From positions 248,001 through 312,000 of the forward strand of contig NZ_FMZB01000001.1 in NCBI RefSeq assembly GCF_900101385.1: 64,000 nucleotides of DNA. The letters are read 5' to 3'. Each line of letters begins with the position of its first letter. Position 1 is the stretch's first letter. Source of the stretch: Terribacillus halophilus (GTDB lineage Bacteria; Bacillota; Bacilli; Bacillales; Amphibacillaceae). Under the pieces are notes generated by a model. That model was not told the DNA's origin, searched no databases, and saw nothing but the letters and a program-made list of their open reading frames with translations. Position numbers and translations under genes: made by a program. Positions 34,133-42,143 of the stretch are shown one piece after another.

Positions 34133-34963
34133 TTAGAGAAAGTCGATAAAATGTCTTCTGAAACGGATATGCAAGGCAGAACCGATCATGAATAGAATGG
34201 CAGTTACTACCCAGAAATAGATAGTGTATTCCCATGAGTTAATGAAGTACCAGCCATTCTGACCCATCAATGATGCACGGTAACCTTCGACTAGGTAATA
34301 AAGCGGATTAAGCTTCATCACGATAACCAAAGGATCAGGCAGTTTATGCGAAACCCAAAGGATAGGTGTTAGATATAGTACCATTCGTAGAGTAGCTTGT
34401 AAAAGCAGCTGAATATCCCGGATAAGGGTTGTCAGAGTTGTCATAAGCAGCACGAATGCATAAGTGAATGCAAAGGTCGCCATCATGAAATATGGTAACT
34501 GTAGCATATAAACGCTGATCGGATAACCGGTAATTTGCATTAGAATTATTGTCAAAACTACGAGTATCAAATGTGGATAGAATTTAGAGAAAATCGTGAT
34601 ATTTGGAATCACACTCATTGGGAAATTCATCTTTGATAACAATCGCAGTCTGCTATAGATTGATTTAGCGCCCTGGGTTGCTGCTGGTTGGAAAAACATC
34701 CAGATGATCAAACCCGAAACGAGCCAAGGGAAGAAGTCAAAATAGCCGCCTGAAGGGTTTGGAATCTTACGTCCTTCTCCACCGCTGATCAAATAACCGA
34801 ACACAAGCCAGTAGATGGCGATTTGAATGACAGGGCTGATTACTTCCCATGCCAATCCAAGATAGTTGGCATTATTGTTATTCCTAAGTTCATAAAGCGA
34901 AATACGTCGAATGAGATTAAAATGCTTGAATTGTTCCTTTAGAACAGTGATTGCTGATTTCAT
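34133..34963 (-). CDS. tagG: Teichoic acid ABC exporter permease TagG
   Basis: 276 residues, same length as B. subtilis TagG. ABC-2 type permease with six helices; the amphipathic N-terminus (LYELRNNNNANYLGLAWEVISP) and the LNPLYYLVEGYRASL segment near the C-terminus are characteristic of polysaccharide exporters. First gene of the tagGH operon, with a clear promoter and a perfect WalR-type box upstream. Together with TagH it moves lipid-linked WTA to the outer face. Confidence 0.94.
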   Translation of the reverse strand: MKSAITVLKEQFKHFNLIRRISLYELRNNNNANYLGLAWEVISPVIQIAIYWLVFGYLISGGEGRKIPNPSGGYFDFFPWLVSGLIIWMFFQPAATQGAKSIYSRLRLLSKMNFPMSVIPNITIFSKFYPHLILVVLTIILMQITGYPISVYMLQLPYFMMATFAFTYAFVLLMTTLTTLIRDIQLLLQATLRMVLYLTPILWVSHKLPDPLVIVMKLNPLYYLVEGYRASLMGQNGWYFINSWEYTIYFWVVTAILFMIGSALHIRFRRHFIDFL

Positions 34964-35009
34964 GTAAAAGTCCTTCCTGCTAGGATGTTCTTTTGTTCAG
35001 ACGTCTTAA

Positions 35010-35061
35010 ATTATACTAGCAACAACCTTAGAAAACAATTTTAATTTACATTGTCTTTACA
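35010..35061 (-). promoter_or_regulatory. tagGH promoter with perfect WalR-type box
   Basis: On the minus strand: TGTAAA-GACAA-TGTAAA (35061-35045), six bases, TTGTTT (35038-35033), 17-base spacer, TATAAT (35015-35010). The box sits just upstream of the -35, as at the MurJ-like promoter, a position suited to activation. Confidence 0.7.
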
Positions 35062-35085
35062 ATATTGCGCAAGGCGGCAAAAGGA

Positions 35086-35113
35086 ACTGCCACCCGGTAA
35101 GGAGGGTGGCAGT
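35086..35113 (-). terminator. Terminator after the LCP gene
   Basis: ACTGCCACCC/GGGTGGCAGT stem (35086-35095 with 35104-35113) just beyond the LCP stop. The T tract on the minus strand is short, so efficiency is uncertain. Confidence 0.65.
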
Positions 35114-35123
35114 CTTGTTTTAT

Positions 35124-36518
35124 TTATGGCGTTGTCGCAGAGTCGACTGAGGAACTGTCATTTGTGCCAGTTCCTGTCGTCTCTTCATATGTTGTACCGG
35201 TGGAGCTGTCGGAAGTACTGTCTGTGGCAGAGCTGTCTGTATCATAGCTAGTGGTGCCGCTTGATTCTGTGCTGCTATCTGTTGCAGAACCAGTGCCTTC
35301 ACTCGTTCCGGTATCGGTACCGCTGTTTGTCGTGCCAGTGCTGTAATCGGTTGTACCGCCGCTTCCTGTCGTACTGTCAGTCGTAGAATCGGTACCGCTG
35401 CTTGATGTGCCTGCGGAATCGGTTGTTCCTGCACTGTCAGTGGAAGGGCCCGTTGAACCATCCGTTGTTCCGGTACTATCGTAAACGCCGCTGCCATCTG
35501 TTTCCACGCTATCGGTGTCCACTTGTTCAGATAAGTTGAGATGTTCGCGAAGCTGTTTCTGGACATCAGCCAAGGAAGTTGGATCGACTTGGTAGTACCA
35601 GATGCCGTCGGATAGTTTGCCGCCGGTACCGTCAAGATTCAATGTGTTGATTTTCAGGTCATTGCTTGTACCATAAGAGATGAAGCTCTTGATCTGATTG
35701 AATGTCAGGCTTGTGCTTAGGTTGTCCCCTACATCCTGGATCAAATCGTCATATTTGAATACAGAGCCGGCGGATGCTGCTTTTGTAATCATTGCTTTGA
35801 TGATCTCCTGCTGGCGTTTTCCGCGTTCGATGTCGTTATCGTAATGACGGGTGCGTGCAAGTGCCAGTGCTTCTTCTCCATCAAGTTCCTGCAAACCTTC
35901 CTCCAAGTGGATGGCGTCTTTCTGGTCCTTCGAGTTCTGTTCATACAGCTCGTATGGCACCTCGACTTCGATACCGCCCAGTGTATCTATGATATCCATG
36001 AAGGCGTTGAAGTTGATTTCAGCATAATAGTCGACTGGGACATTAAGGAAATTCTCCACGGTTTCCACGCTTGCCTGAGCACCGCCATATGCATGTGCAT
36101 GGGTGATTTTCGTCTTGCGATCGACTTCTGGTACATAGACGTATGAGTCGCGCGGAATGCTTAAGAGATCGACGCTGTGATCTTCCTTATTGAAAGTAGC
36201 GAGGATCATGGCATCCGATCGGGAGTTTGCTTCGTCCCGCGTATCGCTGTCATCCACTCCCATGAATAGAATCGAAACATTATCCTCTACAGGATCGACT
36301 GCTTCTTCGCGCAATGCCGATTTATCCCGTGTATCTTCGACATGAGCCTTCTCGATCGCATTGGCTGCAGAGGTCCATAGATGAGCAGCATATGCAGCTC
36401 CCCCAGCTCCAAGAATCAGAATTGGGATAAGGAACAACATCAAAATTCGTTTTTTATTTACTTTTTTCTTCACTATTCGCCTGGGAGGCTTCGGTTGGTT
36501 AGGTGACTTTCTTGACAT
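35124..36518 (-). CDS. LytR-CpsA-Psr (LCP) family cell-wall polymer ligase
   Basis: 464 residues; AAAGGAG before ATG. Basic cytoplasmic N-terminus, one membrane helix (about 25-46), then the LCP domain (about 80-330): FMGVDDSDTRDEANSRSDAM holds conserved Asp and Arg residues, LLSIPRDSYV and ALALARTRHYDNDIERGKRQQE the arginines that bind the pyrophosphate of the lipid substrate. LCP enzymes attach WTA or capsule to peptidoglycan on the outer surface. The last ~120 residues are an unusual Ser/Thr/Gly/Asp low-complexity tail that could span the wall or be glycosylated. It is next to tagGH and opposite the small-protein operon. Confidence 0.9.
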   Translation of the reverse strand: MSRKSPNQPKPPRRIVKKKVNKKRILMLFLIPILILGAGGAAYAAHLWTSAANAIEKAHVEDTRDKSALREEAVDPVEDNVSILFMGVDDSDTRDEANSRSDAMILATFNKEDHSVDLLSIPRDSYVYVPEVDRKTKITHAHAYGGAQASVETVENFLNVPVDYYAEINFNAFMDIIDTLGGIEVEVPYELYEQNSKDQKDAIHLEEGLQELDGEEALALARTRHYDNDIERGKRQQEIIKAMITKAASAGSVFKYDDLIQDVGDNLSTSLTFNQIKSFISYGTSNDLKINTLNLDGTGGKLSDGIWYYQVDPTSLADVQKQLREHLNLSEQVDTDSVETDGSGVYDSTGTTDGSTGPSTDSAGTTDSAGTSSSGTDSTTDSTTGSGGTTDYSTGTTNSGTDTGTSEGTGSATDSSTESSGTTSYDTDSSATDSTSDSSTGTTYEETTGTGTNDSSSVDSATTP

Positions 36519-36609
36519 GATTAAACTCCTTTTTTTACTGATGTATCTGTATGTTTATTCATTGAATTCGTTGGTAAAGTCTACCTGTTAGTAGAACATG
36601 CTAATCTTA

Positions 36610-36655
36610 ATTGTACAATGAAAAAGTTGCAACGTAAAATTACTATTATATTACA
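36610..36655 (-). promoter_or_regulatory. LCP gene promoter with WalR-like half-sites
   Basis: Minus strand TTTACG (36638-36633), 17-base spacer, TACAAT (36615-36610). TGTAAT (36655) and AGTAAT (36644) are 11 bp apart directly before the -35; the second has one mismatch. Confidence 0.45.
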
Positions 36656-36768
36656 AGCGAATCCCGCGTGTGGCTGGGATGTTGCAGGCTGCTTGATCAT
36701 TTTTCTAAACTTTTTCCACACTTTTTCGGGACAAGATCCGATTATAGCTGTGAAAGGAGGGGAGGAAC

Positions 36769-36996
36769 ATGGCAGTTATCGCAACCCATGATAAAACACG
36801 CCTCAGCATCGTTTTGTTTGACGGCGTCGATCCGGACACAGGCAAAGAGAAATACAAAACAAAGAGTTTTAACAACATCAGGCTTGATGCGACACCGGAT
36901 GAGCTGCATGCATTCGCGGATGTATTGGTGCCGTTGCAGCAGCGTGATTTTTACGCAGTGGAAAAGAACGACCACTCCATTCTGCGTCAAGACTAA
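36769..36996 (+). CDS. DUF1659 domain protein
   Basis: 75 residues, AAAGGAGGGGAGG before the start. The sequence (KYKTKSFNNIRLDATPDELHAFADVL) fits the DUF1659 family of small Bacillus proteins, which lie next to DUF2922 and YvrJ genes as here. No catalytic motif or membrane segment; function unknown. It heads a three-gene set of very small ORFs with strong ribosome sites, which suggests high expression. Confidence 0.8.
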   Translation: MAVIATHDKTRLSIVLFDGVDPDTGKEKYKTKSFNNIRLDATPDELHAFADVLVPLQQRDFYAVEKNDHSILRQD

Positions 36997-37021
36997 TTCG
37001 ACAAAAAAGGAGGAATGATGC

Positions 37022-37231
37022 ATGAAGAAGCTGGATCTGCAGTTTTTGAATGAGGCAGGCAAGACAGTGACCATCAGCTTGGAGCAGCCGGTCGAACCAA
37101 TCGATGAGGCAGCAATCGATCAGGCGATGGACACAGTCATTGCGCAGAATGTCATCTCATCGAGCGGCGGAGCGCTTGTCTCTAAAAAAGCAGCACGCAT
37201 CGTCGATCGTACCGTACAGGAAATATTCTGA
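37022..37231 (+). CDS. DUF2922 domain protein
   Basis: 69 residues, 25 bases after the DUF1659 gene, AAAGGAGG upstream. KKLDLQFLNEAGKTVTISL at the N-terminus and a helix DEAAIDQAMDTVIAQNVI are typical of DUF2922. Acidic and soluble, with no known role. The close pairing with DUF1659 is conserved in Bacillus, suggesting the two act together. A terminator hairpin follows, before the YvrJ-like gene. Confidence 0.8.
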   Translation: MKKLDLQFLNEAGKTVTISLEQPVEPIDEAAIDQAMDTVIAQNVISSSGGALVSKKAARIVDRTVQEIF

Positions 37232-37237
37232 TCCCCG

Positions 37238-37272
37238 AAGGAGTGCATGCTTGCGAGCTGCACTCCTTTTTT
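37238..37272 (+). terminator. Terminator between DUF2922 and YvrJ-like genes
   Basis: AAGGAGTGCA/TGCACTCCTT stem (37238-37247 with 37259-37268) then T run. The stem may limit read-through to the third gene. Confidence 0.75.
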
Positions 37273-37294
37273 CATAAGAAAGGAGGCGTTCCAT

Positions 37295-37429
37295 ATGGAA
37301 CCGTGGCTTGCGATCATAAAGGAGTTTGGATTTCCGGCAGCTGTCACCTTTTATTTGATGCACCGGATCGAAACCAAACTGAATACGCTGATTGCTTCCA
37401 TCCATACGCTGCCGGAGAAGCTGAAATGA
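37295..37429 (+). CDS. YvrJ family small membrane protein
   Basis: 44 residues from the ATG at 37295, with AAAGGAGG nine bases upstream. EPWLAIIKEFGFPAAVTFYL is a single membrane segment and LMHRIETKLNTLIASI an amphipathic helix, the plan of YvrJ proteins, which look holin-like. Function is not established. It is the last of the DUF1659-DUF2922-YvrJ set, set apart by a hairpin. Confidence 0.75.
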   Translation: MEPWLAIIKEFGFPAAVTFYLMHRIETKLNTLIASIHTLPEKLK

Positions 37430-37509
37430 AAAAAGACCAGCATCCGAGATGCACCCCAAGCTTTCAGGGGGCATCTCTTTCCTTGATTTCAGGGGGGCTG
37501 GTCTTTTCA
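37430..37509. terminator. Large bidirectional terminator between YvrJ-like and sensor kinase genes
   Basis: Outer AAAAGACCAGC/GCTGGTCTTTT stem (about 37431-37441 with 37498-37508) enclosing GAGATG/CATCTC with G/C-rich pairing. The kinase's last codons lie inside it. Confidence 0.8.
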
Positions 37510-40496
37510 TTTTCATCTATCAGGGGGATGCTGATTTGTATCGTAGTCCCCAGTCCTTCTTCACTGCATAGTATCAAGCCGCAGCGATTCCATTTTTGCA
37601 GGCGGACATGGGTATTGATCAGACCGATACTATCTTTGTGCCCATCCGATGTATTCAGTAATCGCTGTTTAGCTGGTGGGATGCCAACGCCATCATCTTT
37701 GATATGGATGATCGCATTACTTCCCTTTTTAAATAGATGGATGAGGATCGTGCCACCCTCTTCCTTTGGCTGCAAACCATGAAGGACTGCATTCTCCACT
37801 AAAGGCTGCAGTGTCAGGGGAGGTATGCTGAATTGTAATTCACGGTCTATTTGCCAGTTCACGCGCAGTCTTTCGCCAAATCGTTCCTTTTGGATATACA
37901 GATAGGAATGTACTAATTCCAGTTCTTTTTCGATAGGGACGGTGCTGGATAGATTCTTCCCATTGAAACTTTCTTGCAAGTAGTTGCCGAACTCCTGAAG
38001 CAAGCGCATCATCCGGTCATTATCAATCGAACTTAGTGCGGCGATTGTGTTCAATGTATTAAAGAGGAAATGCGGATGAATCTGGGCTTGCAGCCAGGCT
38101 GCTTCGATACGCAGCCGATCCTCGATCGACCCTTTCAGTTCAAGCAGTGATCTGATCCGTGTTTTCATCTCGAGCATATCCACCGGTTTTGTGACATATT
38201 CATTGGCACCCGCTTGGAAGCCGGCGTGGATGTCTTCAGGCTGGGAGCGGGCGGTTAGCAGTAATACAGGTAATTCGGTGAGGCTGTAACGGTTCCGGAT
38301 GATTTCCGTTAATTGAAAACCTGAAATCTCCGGCATCATGACATCAATGATCAGCAAATCCCATCTAGCATTTTCTAATTGCTGAAAGAACTCAGCTGAT
38401 GATGCAACGGTACGGATGTGATAGCCATCGTTTTCCAGAGCTTGTCTAAGGACCATCAGATTTACGGGATCATCGTCTATCGCAAGAATTCGATAACCTG
38501 AGACAGCAACAGGCACGAAAGAATCGTGCATCTGTTTTGAAGCGGCAATCTCGGTGAAAGAGCTGTTTTCTACAATGGTTTCATCCGCTCCAGCCGCACC
38601 AATCGGCAAGCTGAGTGTGAAGACGGAACCTTTGCCAAGTTCTGATTCTGCCGTCAAGGAACCACCATGCATCTCGGCAAGCTGTCTGCTAATACCAAGA
38701 CCAAGACCGATTCCCTCACTTTCAGAAATCGAATTTTCCCCTTTTTCATAAGGAAGGAAAATTCTGGCCTGTGTCTTTGCATCCATACCAATACCGGTAT
38801 CTGTCACCTTGACTCGGAGATTGGATTCATCTGCTGACACATCGACGGTAATGTTTCCTTCTGGTGTAAACTTCAACGCGTTATGAAGCATATTTGTCAC
38901 AATCTGCGTCAGGCGGTGTTCATCCGCATATATGGACGGAAGGTTATCCGGCATTCGCAGATAAATATTTACATGCTTCTCGTCTGTCATGAAACGCAGC
39001 ATATCCACTGTCCCGATCAAAATCGGCGCAATGGAAATAGAAGCAGGTTTTAGACGGACTCGATTGGATGTCATCTGGGTAACATCAATCAGATCGTTGA
39101 TAAGATAGGACATCTTCCGACTGATTGTATGAATCAGTTCGAGCTGATAGCGGCTGCGTTCCTTCAGTTTATTTTCCTGCTGCAATACACTTTGAACCAT
39201 ATTCATCATCCCGTGCAAAGGTGTACGCAGCTCATGGGATGTGTTTGCCAAGAATTGATCTTTCCGCTTCTGTTCCATCTCCAATTGTTCGATATACTGC
39301 TTGTTCTCGGTTTCTGTCTGGAAAAAGCGCAGGAACCAAAAGCTGCAGAAGCATACCAATGCCATGGTGATATCGAAAGGATAGAAGCTTGCTTTGATGG
39401 CAGCTCGCAAGGTATCTTCCAAGATTGGGATATTGCTCACAAAAACAGACCAAGCAACATGTGTGGCAACAGCAGCACCAGCTAGGAATAATGGCAACGC
39501 TCTCTCTCCGCTGAGATAAACAGTACGGAATAAAATCCAGAATATGATGGAGAAGGCTACCACCAGGGAAATAGCAATTCCAATCACATACCGGACGAAT
39601 TCTATCGGTGCTGCAAGGATATAGATCAAGTACGAAATAAACAGGAAATATAAAATCTTGAATGGCCATTTGAAAGCAGCTTCCGTGAAGGTGAAGACGA
39701 CAAAAAGCAAAAAGAAAAAGCTCAAGCTGATATAACTCAAATAAGCGGTCCTTACATACCATTCATGACGAAGCGGCATCACGTAGCCCAACGTATTGTA
39801 ATCGGAAGTCACGACAGCCAGGCTTGCCGCCATTGCCGCAATCGAAAAGAATAAGGTACCAATTTTCTTTGGTTTCATCAAATAAAGCACAAACGCATAT
39901 AACGCATGAATGAATATGATGGCTCCAACGAAGAATTGAAGCAATCCGGCCTGGTATGTTTCCTTTTGTATCTGCTGGGAGGAGCCGAATCCCACGTTGA
40001 TCAAGGATCGTGCCCGCTCATTGCCGTGAAATTCATCGAAACGGAGTTTTACGTTAATCTGTCCGTTCTGATCTGCCCGTAAATCGGTAATGGAAACTGG
40101 GGTAGGCGGCCCCTTTTCAAAGTCGACTGTTTGGTAAACAAGCTGGTCATTGGCATAAACCGTGAAATCGGAATAAAGGGCGCGGATGGAAAGGGCATAG
40201 CGGCTCTGTTGGTCATCCACCTGTATATTCATTTCATAAGTCCCTGCAGCTTCCGGTTTCATATACGTCGGAAGCGGTTGATACACAGGATCATCTGCTT
40301 TGCTTGTCAGCTTCCATTCGCCCTCATCCAGGGTAATAGAGTGGCTGTTTGAAAAATCGATTTGGCGTACATCCAGCTGCCCGCCGACTGCCGCAGGCTG
40401 TACATCAGGTGTCTGTGTGTGATACCAAACGATTCTTCCTAACGTCAAGGCAGCTGCAAAAGCTAAAATGATGATCAGTTTCATACTTCGTTTCAT
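37464..40496 (-). CDS. Hybrid sensor histidine kinase with two kinase cores and a receiver (7TMR-DISM type)
   Basis: 1010 residues from the ATG at 40496 (AGGAGGAAC upstream); an upstream GTG at 40541 lies inside the regulator gene. Order: signal anchor (5-22), extracytoplasmic beta-sandwich (about 35-175) like 7TMR-DISMED, seven helices (about 185-395), HisKA with SHELRTPLHG (His421), HATPase (about 530-640), receiver (about 675-795; LLIIDVMMPEISG), then a LytS/YesM-type His_kinase motif IHPHFLFNTLN and a second HATPase (about 880-1000). So one chain holds two different kinase types around a receiver. It lies 17 bases after the SARP-type regulator gene and faces a cell-surface adhesin; the signal is unknown, perhaps a carbohydrate bound by the external domain. 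Confidence 0.9.
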   Translation of the reverse strand: MKRSMKLIIILAFAAALTLGRIVWYHTQTPDVQPAAVGGQLDVRQIDFSNSHSITLDEGEWKLTSKADDPVYQPLPTYMKPEAAGTYEMNIQVDDQQSRYALSIRALYSDFTVYANDQLVYQTVDFEKGPPTPVSITDLRADQNGQINVKLRFDEFHGNERARSLINVGFGSSQQIQKETYQAGLLQFFVGAIIFIHALYAFVLYLMKPKKIGTLFFSIAAMAASLAVVTSDYNTLGYVMPLRHEWYVRTAYLSYISLSFFFLLFVVFTFTEAAFKWPFKILYFLFISYLIYILAAPIEFVRYVIGIAISLVVAFSIIFWILFRTVYLSGERALPLFLAGAAVATHVAWSVFVSNIPILEDTLRAAIKASFYPFDITMALVCFCSFWFLRFFQTETENKQYIEQLEMEQKRKDQFLANTSHELRTPLHGMMNMVQSVLQQENKLKERSRYQLELIHTISRKMSYLINDLIDVTQMTSNRVRLKPASISIAPILIGTVDMLRFMTDEKHVNIYLRMPDNLPSIYADEHRLTQIVTNMLHNALKFTPEGNITVDVSADESNLRVKVTDTGIGMDAKTQARIFLPYEKGENSISESEGIGLGLGISRQLAEMHGGSLTAESELGKGSVFTLSLPIGAAGADETIVENSSFTEIAASKQMHDSFVPVAVSGYRILAIDDDPVNLMVLRQALENDGYHIRTVASSAEFFQQLENARWDLLIIDVMMPEISGFQLTEIIRNRYSLTELPVLLLTARSQPEDIHAGFQAGANEYVTKPVDMLEMKTRIRSLLELKGSIEDRLRIEAAWLQAQIHPHFLFNTLNTIAALSSIDNDRMMRLLQEFGNYLQESFNGKNLSSTVPIEKELELVHSYLYIQKERFGERLRVNWQIDRELQFSIPPLTLQPLVENAVLHGLQPKEEGGTILIHLFKKGSNAIIHIKDDGVGIPPAKQRLLNTSDGHKDSIGLINTHVRLQKWNRCGLILCSEEGLGTTIQISIPLIDENEKTSPPEIKERDAP

Positions 40497-40513
40497 AATG
40501 TTCCTCCTGCTTT

Positions 40514-41632
40514 TTAGCCCTGCATATGCTGAACCCTCCACGACTCATACCAGTCGACTACCTCTGACTCCGGAGCAATATCGAATTCATCTTTCAGCAT
40601 CATTTTTAAACGTTTAAAGTGACTCACCACTTCACCTGTTTCACCCAAGGCACCATAGACATGCATGAGGCGTATATAACTGTGTGCAATATACGGATAA
40701 TCCGATTGCATGCGCAAGTAAAGGGAAACGGCATCCTCCAACATGTTGCGCTCCTCCAAAAAGGCTGTGACCTGTGTGGCGGTCTTATACCAAATTTCTT
40801 TCAGCTGCCACTGCCCCGATTCGGCCCATGCATACCCTTCCGCGGCAAAATAATCACCTTTATAATCCCGCAGCAATTCTTGATAGCTTGTCAAAGAATG
40901 ATCACGCAATACCGGCAATCGGTTTACACGATCCTGCCATCGGGCAGCATCCACTTCTGCATTTCCCAGATGAAGCTGATAGCACTGATTGTAGTTGCTC
41001 AATGACAAGGCAGGAAGTGAAGCAGCCAAGGTCTTCCGGATGACATAGATGGTGGAATATAACTGCGTATAGGCTTTCTCAGGCGCTTTTTCCTCCCAGA
41101 ACCTCTCGATCAGGACATCTTTGCGTACAGGCTTGCCAGCATGGTGCAGCAAGTAGCAGAAAATCTCCTTCGCCTTTGATGTTCGCCATTGAACAGGCAG
41201 TGCCTTGCCATTTTGGATGAATTGCAATGTCAGCATACAGTTGATTTGTAAGGGAGCATCGGAGCCGTTTTTCTGCTCATCCATCTTCAAGCGTTGGATC
41301 GTCTTCCTCAACCTGTCCTTTTGAATCGGCTTCACCAGATAATCCAGTGCATTCAGCTCGAATGCCTGAACGGCATATTCGTGGAAGCCGGTCACAAATA
41401 CGATTGGCAATTCAGGGTGTGCTTCTTGTATGGCAGCTGCCAGCTCTATACCATTTACAGCACCGATTTTTATATCGAGAAAAAGCAAGTCAGGCTTCTT
41501 GTCCTTGATTCTTTCCGTCAACCCCCGGGATGTTTGATACGCACCGACAATCTTGAAATCGCCGATGCTATGTAACTGTGATTCAAGAAACTGCAGCGCT
41601 AATGGTTCATCATCCACGAGCATCACTTTCAT
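40514..41632 (-). CDS. Response regulator with SARP/BTAD output domain
   Basis: 372 residues; GGAGG before the ATG. Receiver at 1-115 with acidic pair DDE, phospho-acceptor Asp53 (FLDIKIGAVNG), Thr/Lys switch (VFVTGFHEYA, YLVKPIQ). A winged-helix SARP-type DNA-binding domain spans about 135-225 (AKEIFCYLLHHAGKPVRKDV), and a bacterial transcriptional activator (BTAD, TPR-like) domain about 232-370. It should be phosphorylated by the hybrid kinase downstream. Its promoter must lie in the remnant of the adhesin's 5' end, an odd position. Likely targets include the divergent adhesin/sortase genes, by proximity only. Confidence 0.9.
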   Translation of the reverse strand: MKVMLVDDEPLALQFLESQLHSIGDFKIVGAYQTSRGLTERIKDKKPDLLFLDIKIGAVNGIELAAAIQEAHPELPIVFVTGFHEYAVQAFELNALDYLVKPIQKDRLRKTIQRLKMDEQKNGSDAPLQINCMLTLQFIQNGKALPVQWRTSKAKEIFCYLLHHAGKPVRKDVLIERFWEEKAPEKAYTQLYSTIYVIRKTLAASLPALSLSNYNQCYQLHLGNAEVDAARWQDRVNRLPVLRDHSLTSYQELLRDYKGDYFAAEGYAWAESGQWQLKEIWYKTATQVTAFLEERNMLEDAVSLYLRMQSDYPYIAHSYIRLMHVYGALGETGEVVSHFKRLKMMLKDEFDIAPESEVVDWYESWRVQHMQG

Positions 41633-41666
41633 ACGGTAGCCTCCTGCACAAAGTCTTCTAGCTTGA

Positions 41667-42143
41667 ATACTGGAGATAACAGCGCAGATTGGAAAGAATC
41701 TTCAGGATAGTGAAGAACAAGAGACGAACTTGGTATTTGTCGTTGAAAAACAAGAGCAAGTCATTCCACTCTATTTGAATCCTGCAGCTGATACAGAACA
41801 GCTTCCTGAGGAAGGAACAACAGAGCAAGGACAAGAATAAACAGCAGAGCAAGAAGGACAAACGCCAGCGGAAGGAAATCAGCCAGCTGAATCGGAAGAA
41901 GAAGCAGGAGAACCTGCAGCTGACAGTGCAGAGGAACAAGCGGAATCTGCTGCAGAAGAGACGGATGAAGCAGAACAAGCGCAAACAAAAGAAAATGCTG
42001 ATGAAAAAGAAGCAAACGAAGAACCAGCAGCACAAGAGCGCCTGCAAGGTGAGATAGAAGAAAATATCATCTCGAACATTGTTCTGAAAGACAAGGACGG
42101 GAATGTTATTGATGCAGATGAGAATCCGGATAATCATCCAGCC
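41667..42143 (+). pseudogene. 5' remnant of the giant adhesin, with in-frame nonsense codon
   Basis: This 511-base gap (41633-42143) is not empty. In the frame of the adhesin it reads an acidic Glu/Gln/Ala/Pro linker without any start codon or signal peptide: DSEEQETNLVFVVEKQEQ, then TTEQGQE, a TAA at 41838-41840, then TAEQEGQTPAEGNQPAES and on without a break into the adhesin. An upstream TGA lies at 41664-41666. Another stretch, NTGDNSADWKESSG, occurs just before in the +2-shifted frame, hinting at a frameshift near 41705. The region ends against the ribosome site of the divergent regulator. This looks like decay plus loss of the promoter and signal sequence. Confidence 0.7.

Noticed and set aside
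35120-35635. 171-residue ORF in another frame of the LCP tail
   Set aside because: Product of low-complexity DNA; the LCP frame explains the region.
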